Shown one piece after another: positions 34,301 through 42,674 of a DNA stretch of 64,000 nt. The stretch covers positions 2,976,001 through 3,040,000 of the forward strand of contig NZ_OY729424.1 of assembly GCF_963422335.1 (NCBI RefSeq), in the 5' to 3' direction. Made by a program: the position numbers and the translations under genes. Each line of letters begins with the position of its first letter. Position 1 is the stretch's first letter. The notes beneath the pieces were generated by a model. It was given only the letters and a program-made list of their open reading frames with translations. It was not told the DNA's origin and made no database searches. The DNA is from an uncultured Roseateles sp. Its GTDB lineage: Bacteria; Pseudomonadota; Gammaproteobacteria; Burkholderiales; Burkholderiaceae_C.

Positions 34301-34547
34301 CGATCAACTCGCGCACCGTGCCACCACCAGCCCTGAGTCGCTCCACCGAGTCCATCAGTCTCTTGGCCCGTTTCGGGTCGCGTAGCAGGTAGGCTGTTTC
34401 TTCGAGCGAGTTGTAGTCGTCGAGCGACATGATGACTACAGGCTTTCCGCGCTGCGTCGTCACCAACACCGGCGCGTGGTCCTCGTTCACTTGGCGCATG
34501 ACCTCGGCCAGGTTAGTTCGGGTGTAGCTGTAGGTGAGTGCGTCCAT
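34284..34547 (-). CDS. yefM: YefM-family antitoxin (Phd fold)
   Basis: An 87-residue antitoxin with the Phd/YefM N-terminal DNA-binding fold: YSYTRTNLAEVMRQVNEDHA, PVLVTTQRGKPVVIMSLDDY, then LEETAYLLRDPKRAKRLMDS. The C-terminus neutralises YoeB. The start at 34547 was chosen over 34577, which would place the operator inside the gene. Confidence 0.95.
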   Translation of the reverse strand: MDALTYSYTRTNLAEVMRQVNEDHAPVLVTTQRGKPVVIMSLDDYNSLEETAYLLRDPKRAKRLMDSVERLRAGGGTVRELIDADRV

Positions 34548-34560
34548 GGTGTATGGCTTT

Positions 34561-34585
34561 GCCAAAAGATTGTACAAAGTTTGGC
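34561..34585. promoter_or_regulatory. YefM-YoeB operator
   Basis: The core TGTACA (34571-34576) inside TTGTACAA is the known YefM recognition hexamer. It is centred in a wider dyad GCCAAA (34561-34566) / TTTGGC (34580-34585), 14 bp before the yefM start. Confidence 0.75.
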
Positions 34586-34674
34586 GAATTTACCAGGCTG
34601 GCGGGCAATCGCTCTCATGAGCGCAATCGGCCGGCGTTGTCGTTTGGGCCAAGTTCAGGGATAGCGAAAACGAA

Positions 34675-34816
34675 ACCGGGGAACAGACCTGGGAACGGAC
34701 TCGATACTGCCAGACGCGCAGCGAACATTCATGCGGCCTCTAGTCGGAGTTTCGATTCATCCCATCTCCAGAAGGCCAGTAGAAGCGCGCCCTAGCGGCC
34801 CGTTTTCCATTTCTAC
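34675..34816. repeat. Right-end copy 2 (attR-like)
   Basis: Colinear with 33632-33773 at an offset of 1,043 bp: ACCGGGGAAC (34675), CCTGGGAAC after a 3-bp gap, CATTCATGCGGC (34726), TTCGATTC (34751), GTAGAA (34779) and TTCTAC (34811). The core is more diverged from the tRNA end than copy 1. Confidence 0.75.
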
Positions 34817-34902
34817 CCATCGCCATGGCCATCACGTCGTGGGCGGCGTATCGATGGACACAGCTGACTCGAATCTGGCGAACCGGCCATGTGCATGCAA
34901 GA

Positions 34903-34934
34903 AAAGGGCCCGATCCTTTCGAATCGGGCCCTTT
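34903..34934. terminator. Strong bidirectional hairpin
   Basis: A 12-bp perfect stem AAAGGGCCCGAT (34903-34914) / ATCGGGCCCTTT (34923-34934). It lies 87 bp past right-end copy 2 and may be the original chromosomal terminator of tRNA-Ser. Confidence 0.7.
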
Positions 34935-35339
34935 GTCGCTTCCCGGTGAGATTTTCGCGAACCTGAGGAAGGGTTGCGACGGTTTGAATATTGGGCGCCG
35001 AAAGGGGCACTGCTTATGTCAAAAGACATCTCCGCAGCGCTCGTTACTTTGCTTGCCGATTGATACCGTCGGCAGCCATCATCCTGAACAGGTATGCGGC
35101 GGTGCCCGGTGTCTGGTTTGTTGACGGTTACCGCCCCTGCTCGCCGCCCCAGGAGGCCTCTTCCCGTTTCTGCCAAGGAATCTGGCTGTCTTCCAGGCCT
35201 TTGTGACTGGCGATGGCATGGTGCCGGCCGGCACCAACCAGAGGCCCAAGGCTTGTGCGAGTCGTGCCATGACGTTGGGGCGGGTTGATTGCTTGGTACC
35301 GGTCATGCTCGACTCGTCAGTAGCCACGACGCCGTCTTC
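34935..35339. other. Intergenic region without recognised genes
   Basis: About 400 bp between the island edge and the diguanylate cyclase gene. Only short, unsupported frames are present. Confidence 0.5.
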
Positions 35340-36641
35340 CTAGGGCGTCAAGCAGGCTTCCTGATCCACCCGATTGCGGCCACCTTCCTTGGCTCGGTAG
35401 AGGGCTTCGTCCGCCCGCTTGACCATGCTGTCCTCGGAGTCGCCGGGGCGGAAGATGGCAATGCCGAAGCTGCTGGTCTTGCTGCCGACGACGGAAAATA
35501 CCTGTGCGGCAACGCTGGCGCGCATGCGTTCGGCCAGGCGGGCTGCTTCTTCCAGACTGGTCTGAGGGCAGAGGATCAGAAACTCCTCGCCGCCCCAGCG
35601 GCCGATGACATCACCGGCTCGCGCCTCCCGCAACAGGATCGCCGCGAACTCCTGCAGGATGGTGTCGCCGACCTGATGCCCCCAGGTGTCATTGACCGAC
35701 TTGAACTGGTCAATGTCGGTCAGTATCAGCGCCATCGGCCGGCCGCTGGCTTCGGCGCTGGCGATCTCGCGGGTGAAGGCTTCTTCCAGGCCCAGGCGGT
35801 TGAGCAGGCCGGTCAGCTTGTCGGTCACGGAGAGCTTGATCAGCTTTTCGTGGGCCTCGCGCAATTCCGCGGTCCGCAGTGCCACCTCCTCGCTCAGTAT
35901 CTCGTTGTGGCGAACTTCGAAGCCATGGGCCGTGTTGAGCCGGCGATAGGCGTCGTTGAGGCCATCGGCCAGCACCGTCAGTTCATCGCGGGGCGGGCGC
36001 GGACCTCGCCGCAACCTGAACGGCGTGAAGTCCTTGCCGGGCTGGAAGGACTTGGCGAACTCCGCCATCTGTGTCAGGTGGCGGGTGATCATGCCGGCCG
36101 TCAGCAGCAGGATGCTGATCGAAATCCCCAGCGACTTGACTCCCTGTGTCGCCAGCACGATGGCGATGCGGTCTATCGTGCGGCCGTACAGGGCATGCAG
36201 ATTGGGGGCGATATAGATTTTCCCGACCAGCACCTCGTTGCGCCGCAGCGGGAAGGCATAGGCCGCCCGCTCGTCAATGTCCATCTCGCCGGCTTTCAGT
36301 TCCGCCGATTGGCTGGGGCCGTAGCGCACCATCGCGCCGGCCACCCAGGGTGATCGTCCGATGCCGTCCAGCTGCAGCTGCAGCCCGGCGGCGTTGAAAT
36401 TCCAGGCCGCGTCGGCCAGACCTGGTAACTGGTTCTGCTCGATATAGTGCAGGCCCTGTTCGAGGTCGGACACGTCGCGCCGGTAGTCGAAGAACAGCTG
36501 CACCGAGGTGGCCATCAGCGCCATGACCGCGCTGATGGCCAGTATCCACAGCAGCATGCGCCGCGCCAAGCCACTGGCCATGCCCGGGATCCAGAAGAAG
36601 TGGTGCTTGCGATACCTGTCCCAGGCCCGGCGATTGCGCAT
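35340..36641 (-). CDS. Membrane-anchored diguanylate cyclase (GGDEF)
   Basis: A 433-residue protein with two membrane segments (near residues 28-50 and 172-192) flanking a periplasmic sensor of about 120 residues, then a HAMP-like/coiled-coil linker and a GGDEF domain. The active motif is GGEEF, with an I-site RAGD five residues upstream. It would make c-di-GMP in response to a periplasmic signal. It follows a periplasmic binding-protein gene by 6 bp in the same operon, so that protein may present the ligand. Confidence 0.9.
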   Translation of the reverse strand: MRNRRAWDRYRKHHFFWIPGMASGLARRMLLWILAISAVMALMATSVQLFFDYRRDVSDLEQGLHYIEQNQLPGLADAAWNFNAAGLQLQLDGIGRSPWVAGAMVRYGPSQSAELKAGEMDIDERAAYAFPLRRNEVLVGKIYIAPNLHALYGRTIDRIAIVLATQGVKSLGISISILLLTAGMITRHLTQMAEFAKSFQPGKDFTPFRLRRGPRPPRDELTVLADGLNDAYRRLNTAHGFEVRHNEILSEEVALRTAELREAHEKLIKLSVTDKLTGLLNRLGLEEAFTREIASAEASGRPMALILTDIDQFKSVNDTWGHQVGDTILQEFAAILLREARAGDVIGRWGGEEFLILCPQTSLEEAARLAERMRASVAAQVFSVVGSKTSSFGIAIFRPGDSEDSMVKRADEALYRAKEGGRNRVDQEACLTP

Positions 36642-36647
36642 ATCCGC

Positions 36648-37565
36648 TCACTTCGACGGGCGTCGGAACGGTGAATGGCGGGCGAAGACTTCCTCGAAGC
36701 GCTTGGCCCCCGCGGCGTCCAGCAGTCGGGCTTCGGCCTCGACCCACACCGGCCGCGTGCCGGCCTTGGCGACGACGTCGTTGACGCGCTCGACAATCTT
36801 CCGACCCCACGGCCCCTTGGTGCAGCCGACATGTCCGATGACGTACTCGGGCAGGCCGGCGATCGGCAGATAGGCCAGCTTCGCCGTCTCGGGCAGGTTC
36901 AGTATCTTGGCGAACCAGTTGACCTCGTCGGGGTAGGTGATGATGTAGTCCACCCAGCCGCCGGCCAGTTGCCGGAACGGGCCTTCGTCATCGGCACTGG
37001 TCTGGATGATGTGCTTGCGCCCCGCACCTGCCTTCAAGGCCTCCAGGACGATGGGGGGATAGCCCCGTTTCTCCTGATAGGTCATGACCAGGCTCTCATC
37101 CTTCAGCAGTCGGGCCACATCGACGCTGCCGTCGGCATTGCGGTGGGCGGCCAGGCGCGGCACCCTGTCAGTGCGCATGACGATATGGTGGGGCAGCACA
37201 AACTCCACCGGGCCGCTGAAATCGACGTAGGCCTCGCGTTCTGCGGTCTTGAGCAGGCTGGGGTGGCAGGCCGGCTGGCCCTGCTGCATCAAGCCGAACA
37301 CCCGCGACATGCTGGAGGATTCGACCGTGTGCTTGTACTCGGGCGTGCGCTCGATGAAGTAGCGCAGAAAGATGTCGGCGTAGCCCGTGCCCTTGTGTGG
37401 CCCGTTGACGATGGTCACCGGCGGATAGTCCGGCATCAGCCAGGTCACCGCATTGTCGTCGGCCAGCGTGCTGGAGCTGGGGGCGGCGAGGCATACCGTC
37501 ACTCCGAGCGCCCGTAGCCACCGGATCTGACCGGCCCGCATGCCCGGAGAGTTTGCAGTCGCCAT
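36648..37565 (-). CDS. Periplasmic solute-binding protein, TIGR02285-like
   Basis: A 305-residue exported protein with a signal peptide (RWLRALGVTVCLAAPSSSTL, cleavage near ADD) and an SBP family 3 fold. VTWLMPDYPPVTIVNGPHKG and GQPACHPSLLKTAEREAYVD match the TIGR02285 family. The ATG at 37565 has GGAG upstream. It lacks transporter partners and precedes a membrane diguanylate cyclase, so it is more likely a sensor accessory than an import component. Confidence 0.8.
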   Translation of the reverse strand: MATANSPGMRAGQIRWLRALGVTVCLAAPSSSTLADDNAVTWLMPDYPPVTIVNGPHKGTGYADIFLRYFIERTPEYKHTVESSSMSRVFGLMQQGQPACHPSLLKTAEREAYVDFSGPVEFVLPHHIVMRTDRVPRLAAHRNADGSVDVARLLKDESLVMTYQEKRGYPPIVLEALKAGAGRKHIIQTSADDEGPFRQLAGGWVDYIITYPDEVNWFAKILNLPETAKLAYLPIAGLPEYVIGHVGCTKGPWGRKIVERVNDVVAKAGTRPVWVEAEARLLDAAGAKRFEEVFARHSPFRRPSK

Positions 37566-37643
37566 TTTCTGCTCCACGATCACCTACCTAGGCCGGCAAA
37601 TTCTATGCCCAGCTTGGCGGCGTGGAGCCGGCTTCCTTACCTC

Positions 37644-37728
37644 AAGGTGTTCAGCACCGTGGTCGAATTGGCAGCGTTCCCGTACCCCACATTGACCACC
37701 TGCAAGCCGACCACGGTCTGAACACCTT
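37644..37728. repeat. Long imperfect inverted repeat
   Basis: AAGGTGTTCAGCACCGTGG... (37644-37665) pairs with its complement at 37708-37728 with a single one-base bulge. The loop is 42 nt. There is no T-run. Read on the minus strand, the segment also encodes a protein-like tail (TEGVQTVVGLQVVNVGYGNA...) ending at a stop, possibly a gene remnant. Confidence 0.6.
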
Positions 37729-37863
37729 CGGTGGATGCCGGATGGCCCCACCGCTTGATTGTCTGGCTGCGTTGGAGTGAACGATAGGGCGTTGCGGGCG
37801 GGCCGTGAACCAAGAAAATGAGCTAAGCAAAGATGCGGGAGCGGTGCGCAGGCACCAACGTCC

Positions 37864-38331
37864 TCAGCATGCCTGCGATCCGCAGCCGTGCAGCGCCTGC
37901 TCGGGCAGGTGCTCGGGCTTGTGCACCTGACGGGTCGCAGGATCGAAAGCCACATGGCGCAGATGATGGGCCAGTGAGGTGTCCATGCTCTGGGCATGCT
38001 GGGGGAACCAGATGGCCAGCTCGGCGGCCATCTGGCGCACGATGTCCAGGCGCCCGCTGCGGCCCAGCTGTGTACCTTCCCGCATCACCTGCAGCACGAC
38101 TTGGTGCTGCGTGCTGTGGCAGTTGCCGGCGGCGAAGCGGGTGGCCTGCATCCAGTCATCCTCCTGGCCGAAATGCTGTTCGGTGTGGGCGACGAGTGTG
38201 TCCCAAGCCGACAGCAGCTGCGCGTCGCCGGCCTGCTCGACGATGGCCAGCAACTCGACGAATTCGACATGGGTCTGGTCCATGGCCGGCAGGTCAAGCG
38301 CCAGATTGTCGGACCATTGCAGTGCGCTCAT
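37864..38331 (-). CDS. Bacteriohemerythrin
   Basis: A 155-residue O2-binding di-iron protein. The hemerythrin ligand pattern is visible: LDLPAMDQTHVEFVELLAIV, DTLVAHTEQHFGQEDDWM, CHSTQHQVVL, and the late LAHHLRHVAFDP. It may carry or sense oxygen. It starts 4 bp inside the upstream hydroxylase stop (ATGA), so the two genes are coupled. Confidence 0.92.
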   Translation of the reverse strand: MSALQWSDNLALDLPAMDQTHVEFVELLAIVEQAGDAQLLSAWDTLVAHTEQHFGQEDDWMQATRFAAGNCHSTQHQVVLQVMREGTQLGRSGRLDIVRQMAAELAIWFPQHAQSMDTSLAHHLRHVAFDPATRQVHKPEHLPEQALHGCGSQAC

Positions 38332-39584
38332 GCCCGGCCTCCGGCGAAAGGGGAGACATGGCTGGCGCCGGTCAGCTGCCGCCTGATGGCCGCCTTGATC
38401 AATCCACTGAAAGGCGGCATCCGCTCGGCCACATTCAGCAGCAGTTGGCGGGCACGTTTGGGGAGAATGCGTTCGTCGCTGAACAGCGAGACCAGGGCGT
38501 TGGTGCCCAGATAAACGGGCAGGGTGGTGCGGCGGTGCTCGCGCTCATAGGCTTGCAGCGCGGGCAGGGCGCCGAGGTCGCGCCCGGCTGCGTGAGCGGC
38601 CCGCAATTCGCGCGCCAGTACCTCGACGCCATACAGGCCGAAGTTCCAGCCATGGGCGGTGACAGGGTGCATGCCCACGGCGGCGTCGCCGATCAGCGCA
38701 AAGCGCGAAACCGCGAAATGGTGCGCGTAGACACCCACCAGCGGGTAGTGTTGGCGCGGGCCGGCAGCCTGCACTGCGCCCAGCCGCCCCTCGGCCTGTT
38801 CGGCGATGCGTGCAGCAAACTCGGCATCGGACAAGGCCAGCCATTCGGCGGCCTGGTCGCTGGGCACGGTCACCACGGCCGAGCAGCGGCGGCCGCTCAT
38901 CGGCAGCAAGGCCAGCGTGTTGCCGTAGCGGAAGCACTCCCAGGCGATGCCCTGGTGCTCGTGCTCGTGGGCCACCGGGCCGACCACGACGCTACGGCCG
39001 AAGTCATGCATGGAGGCGCCGATGCCAGCCAGCCGGCGCGATTGCGACAGGCGGCTGTCAGCGGCCACCACCAGGGGGGCGTGGAACTGTCGGCCATCGT
39101 CCAGGTTGACGCTCGTACGGTCGCGGCCGAGGTTCAGGCCGATGACCCGGGCCTCGCACAGCAGGCGCACGGCCGGTCGGCTGGCCGCAGCCTGCATCGC
39201 GGCGCGGCGGATGCGGTGGTTGGACACCAGCCAGCCTAGCGGGGAGGTGCTGCCAGCCGCGGGCTCGAAGCGCAGCATCGAAGGGCCTCCACCATCGATC
39301 ACGCGGGCTTCGCGCAGCGGCGCGATCTCGCCCGGCGGCAGTTGCTGCCACAGACCCAGCGTCTCCATCATGCGGCGGGCGCGGTGCGTCATGGCGATTT
39401 CGCGCCTGTCGTCGGCGGGCTCATCCAGGCTGGCGCGCGTGGCCTGCTCCAGCAGCAGCACGGCCAGGCCGGCGTCGGCCAGCGCGCAGGACAGGGCCAG
39501 GCCGGCCGGGCCGGCGCCGATGATCAGCACGTCGGCATCGCCGTCGCGCCTGGAAGTTGGGGCGGTCAGAGTCATGGCCGGCAT
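38328..39584 (-). CDS. FAD-dependent hydroxylase, UbiH/UbiM family
   Basis: A 418-residue flavoprotein monooxygenase. FAD-binding motifs are VLIIGAGPAGLALSCALADA (residues about 19-38), a DG-type motif in VVAADSRLSQSR, and FALIGDAAVGMHPVTAHGWN. The family hydroxylates the ubiquinone ring; the segment DDRREIAMTHRARRMMETLG suggests the UbiM-like branch. It is coupled with a bacteriohemerythrin that could supply O2. Which ubiquinone carbon it would hydroxylate is not certain. Confidence 0.8.
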   Translation of the reverse strand: MPAMTLTAPTSRRDGDADVLIIGAGPAGLALSCALADAGLAVLLLEQATRASLDEPADDRREIAMTHRARRMMETLGLWQQLPPGEIAPLREARVIDGGGPSMLRFEPAAGSTSPLGWLVSNHRIRRAAMQAAASRPAVRLLCEARVIGLNLGRDRTSVNLDDGRQFHAPLVVAADSRLSQSRRLAGIGASMHDFGRSVVVGPVAHEHEHQGIAWECFRYGNTLALLPMSGRRCSAVVTVPSDQAAEWLALSDAEFAARIAEQAEGRLGAVQAAGPRQHYPLVGVYAHHFAVSRFALIGDAAVGMHPVTAHGWNFGLYGVEVLARELRAAHAAGRDLGALPALQAYEREHRRTTLPVYLGTNALVSLFSDERILPKRARQLLLNVAERMPPFSGLIKAAIRRQLTGASHVSPFAGGRA

Positions 39585-39686
39585 GCTGGCGTGTTGCTGC
39601 CCCCGGGGCGTTGACCGAGGTCAACCGACCGTCACTTGGCCAAGACTGGGTTCAAGCGGCGGCTTTTTCAAGCACACTGCCCAGCC

Positions 39687-40895
39687 ATGGCACATATTCA
39701 TCTGAGCTGGGAAATGGGCGGCGGCCTGGGCCATGCGGGGCGGCTCAAGCCGTTGGCGCTGGCTCTGCTGGCCCGGGGGCATCGCGTCAGCATGAGCCTG
39801 CGCGACCTGGTGCACACGCACCGCCTGCTGGCCGATCTGGACGTGCCCAAGCTGCAGGCGCCGGTGTGGCTGCACCGGGCCATGGGACTGCCGCCGACGC
39901 AGGCCAATCTGGCCGAGATCTTGCTGGGTTGCGGTTACCTGGAGGCGAATGCGATCGAGGGCCTGGTGGAGGGCTGGCGTGATCTGTTCGGGCTGCTGCA
40001 ACCCGATCTGCTGGTGGCCGACTATGCGCCGACGGCCGTGCTCGCCGCGCGCTCGATGGGCTTGCGTTGTGCCACGCTGGGCATCGGTTTCTACATGCCG
40101 CCGCGGGGCCAGGATTTGCCGCCACTGCGCGACTGGGAGGCAGTGCCGCTGCAGCGCATGGCCGCCGCGGAAGCCCGGGTGCTGGGCGTGGCCAACCAGG
40201 TGCTGGCCCAGCTTGGCGCGCCGCCTTTTGCTCGGGCTGCCGACCTGCTGCTGGGTGACGTGCCGTTGCTGTGCACCTGGCCCGAGCTGGACCACTACGC
40301 CCGAGCCAGCCTGCCCGACGGTATGCGCTGGTACGGCCCCAACTTTTTGCCGCAGACCGGCGAGGCGCCACAGTGGCCGGCGGGTGAAGGTCCCAAGGTC
40401 TTCGCCTACCTGAAGACCGAGCATCCCGATCATGTCGCGCTACTGCAGGCACTGGTGGACGCCGGCTGCCGCACGCTGTGCTACCTGCCCGAGGTGGCGG
40501 CCGGCAAGCCGGCGCCGGTGCGCAGCCCCTTGATCCACTACGCGGCTGGGCCGGTGTCGCTGGGCCAGGCCTTCGAGGACTGTGCGCTGTGTGTTTGCCA
40601 CGGTGGGGAGGCGACCCTGGTGCAGGCCTTGCTGGCCCGTGTGCCGGTGCTGCTGCTACCGATGCAGGCCGAACAGTTCCTGATGTCCCGCCGCGTCGCC
40701 CAGACCGGCGCCGGCATCAATGCCGCCCTGCTGCGCCGCCCGGTGGACTGGCGGGCGCTGCTGCGCCGCATGCTCGACGAGCCAGTTTTTGCCGACGCAG
40801 CGGCCGCGTTTGCGCAGCGCTATGCGGGCTTCAGCCAGGCCCAGCAAGTGCAGGAGCTGGTCGAGGCCTTCGAGCAGCAGCTGAGCCGGTCTTGA
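39687..40895 (+). CDS. Glycosyltransferase, UDP-glycosyltransferase (GT1)-like
   Basis: A 402-residue protein of the GT-B fold. The N-terminal HLSWEMGGGLGHAGRLKPLA resembles the acceptor domain of MGT-type transferases. The C-terminal donor site is suggested by CVCHGGEATLVQALLARVPV, then LLLPMQAEQFLMSRRV. Substrates unknown. The ATG at 39687 was chosen because the preceding residues from 39636 are atypical. Confidence 0.78.
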   Translation: MAHIHLSWEMGGGLGHAGRLKPLALALLARGHRVSMSLRDLVHTHRLLADLDVPKLQAPVWLHRAMGLPPTQANLAEILLGCGYLEANAIEGLVEGWRDLFGLLQPDLLVADYAPTAVLAARSMGLRCATLGIGFYMPPRGQDLPPLRDWEAVPLQRMAAAEARVLGVANQVLAQLGAPPFARAADLLLGDVPLLCTWPELDHYARASLPDGMRWYGPNFLPQTGEAPQWPAGEGPKVFAYLKTEHPDHVALLQALVDAGCRTLCYLPEVAAGKPAPVRSPLIHYAAGPVSLGQAFEDCALCVCHGGEATLVQALLARVPVLLLPMQAEQFLMSRRVAQTGAGINAALLRRPVDWRALLRRMLDEPVFADAAAAFAQRYAGFSQAQQVQELVEAFEQQLSRS

Positions 40896-40901
40896 ATGAG
40901 A

Positions 40902-40921
40902 AAGAGGCCTTGCGGCCTCTT
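40902..40921. terminator. Bidirectional terminator hairpin
   Basis: AAGAGGCC (40902-40909) / GGCCTCTT (40914-40921) between the convergent glycosyltransferase and PEP-CTERM genes. Confidence 0.65.
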
Positions 40922-40929
40922 CAGGGATT

Positions 40930-41964
40930 TCAGGCCGTTCTTCGGCGTCGTCGCGCCGCCCAGCCCAGCACACCCAGGCCACTGAGCAGCAGGGCATAGC
41001 TCGCCGGCTCGGGCACCGGCGCAAAGCTCACCTCGCCGAGCTGGTTGTTGCCGTCGAAGGAATTGCGGAAGATGCCATCGGGTCCGAAATGGACGGTGAA
41101 GGGATCACCAGAGCTGGCATGCGAGCCGCTGACATGGCCTGGCACCGTGTAGCCGGGGATCACGATGACGTCGCCTGGCGAGTAGGTGTTGCAGCTGTAG
41201 CCGTAGCCATAGTTGCCATAGCCGCATTGGCCGTAGACATACCAGCCCTCCGGCACGATGAATGTGGTTTCGGGCACGACGCGGGGCTCGCCGGCGGTCG
41301 ACACGCCATTGGCAAAGGTGGTCAGCTCGTAGCTCAGCTCGATGCTGGCTCCGGCACTGATCACGCCCAGATCGACCTCGCGGCTGAGGCCCAGCACGCT
41401 GTACATCGTGCCGGCACCGGCATAGAGGCTGGTGTCGCCGCCGAAAGTGGCGGTGGTGCCCAGTTCGTCGCTGCGCAGGGTGGCCGAGCTGCCCCACTTC
41501 GTAGCGCCATTGCTCTTCAAATCGAACTTCAGGCCGGCCTCGACGTACTGGCCGCTGCCCAGGGTCGCGCCGATGTCGTTCTGCAGCAGGCCCGGCGTGA
41601 TCGAGAAGGTGAACTTGGCGCTCTGCGCGATGGCACTGCTGTTGGTGACCGTCTGCACCAGCTTGAAGCCGCCGCTGACCTGGTAGACGCCCATGCCGGA
41701 GGAGCGGCTGCCGAAGTTGCCCGAGGTCGAACCGTAGCTGTGCAAGCCGACGCTGCTGGTGCCGATGTTCTCGAACTGCAGCACATCGACCGGGTTGTTG
41801 GGCGGGAAGGACGAGAGCAGATTTGTCACCGCGCCGCCGTCCATCGAGAAGGCGCCGGTGGCGTCCATCGTGGTGACCTGGGCCAGGGCGGTGCCGCCCA
41901 GCAGGGCCAGTGTGGCGGCCACGGCGGTCAGTCGCAGCAGCGGGGGAGGGGCTTGGCGGCTCAT
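40930..41964 (-). CDS. PEP-CTERM sorting domain protein
   Basis: A 344-residue exported protein. An N-terminal signal peptide (LRLTAVAATLALLGGTALAQ) is followed by a beta-rich body with a Gly/Tyr-rich patch (CGYGNYGYGYSCN). The C-terminus is the exosortase signal PVPEPASYALLLSGLGVLGW followed by basic residues (ARRRRR). PEP-CTERM proteins are cleaved by exosortase and linked to exopolysaccharide or biofilm. The enzyme is not in this window. Confidence 0.92.
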   Translation of the reverse strand: MSRQAPPPLLRLTAVAATLALLGGTALAQVTTMDATGAFSMDGGAVTNLLSSFPPNNPVDVLQFENIGTSSVGLHSYGSTSGNFGSRSSGMGVYQVSGGFKLVQTVTNSSAIAQSAKFTFSITPGLLQNDIGATLGSGQYVEAGLKFDLKSNGATKWGSSATLRSDELGTTATFGGDTSLYAGAGTMYSVLGLSREVDLGVISAGASIELSYELTTFANGVSTAGEPRVVPETTFIVPEGWYVYGQCGYGNYGYGYSCNTYSPGDVIVIPGYTVPGHVSGSHASSGDPFTVHFGPDGIFRNSFDGNNQLGEVSFAPVPEPASYALLLSGLGVLGWAARRRRRTA

Positions 41965-42081
41965 GGGCAGGGCTCCGATCAGCGTGTGGAATGGGTCACG
42001 ATTCTGCGCCCTGTGCCAGGGCTTGCCTGCCCCCGAGCCGCGGGGTGCCTCGCGTGAGCCGTTTGGCCCGGCGAAGCTGCG

Positions 42082-42498
42082 TCAGGGCCTGATATAGGCG
42101 TAGCCCTGCTTCTGCAGCTTGACCAGCCGCACCACGCCGGAGGGTGTGAAGCCGGCCTCGGCAATGAACTGATCCTTCTTCAGTCCGCGGTTCTTCAAGG
42201 TGATCTCGCAGACCTCGAACTTGACGCCACGGCCCACCAGTTCCTGAACCGCGATCTCGAACGGGTTGCCGTTGCGGTCCTTGGCGTCCTGCATCAGGAA
42301 GTCCACGCCTTGGGCGTGGGTGACCACGGTGATCTGCGCCGTCGGGTCGGTGTCGAGGTGGTTCTTGACATTGCGCAGGCCGCCCAGCGCCTGGGCCGCG
42401 CTGTCGCTGATGTGATACACGACCTTGTCTTGTGCCCAGGCCGCCAGTGGCAGCAGGGTCAGCAGGGCCAGGGTGAGGGCGGCGAAGAGGCGTTTCAT
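42082..42498 (-). CDS. Exported DsrE-family protein
   Basis: A 138-residue protein with a signal peptide (LFAALTLALLTLLPLAAWAQ) and a DsrE-like fold: VVYHISDSAAQALGGLRNVK, ITVVTHAQGVDFL, LVGRGVKFEVCEITLKNRGL. The single Cys in FEVCEIT is at the position used by sulfur-carrier relatives. The ATG at 42498 was preferred over a start at 42606 because it begins the signal peptide. Confidence 0.83.
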   Translation of the reverse strand: MKRLFAALTLALLTLLPLAAWAQDKVVYHISDSAAQALGGLRNVKNHLDTDPTAQITVVTHAQGVDFLMQDAKDRNGNPFEIAVQELVGRGVKFEVCEITLKNRGLKKDQFIAEAGFTPSGVVRLVKLQKQGYAYIRP

Positions 42499-42674
42499 GG
42501 TGCGGCTCCAGAAGGACAGGTGCGAGAGCTTAAGCGACCCGGGCGCCCCGGCGTTGCAGACTTGCTGCAGCCAGGGCGCTGTGCGGCCGCCGTTCATGGG
42601 CGGCAAACCGTCATTCGTCGCAATGGCCCCGGGCCGGGCTTGGAAGCTGGGTGTACAGACGTTATGGTGCAGTC

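Noticed and set aside
12649..34816. Complete prophage
   Set aside because: No large terminase, portal, capsid, tail or lysis gene could be recognised.
35289..36353. 354-residue plus-strand frame
   Set aside because: Antisense to the GGDEF gene.
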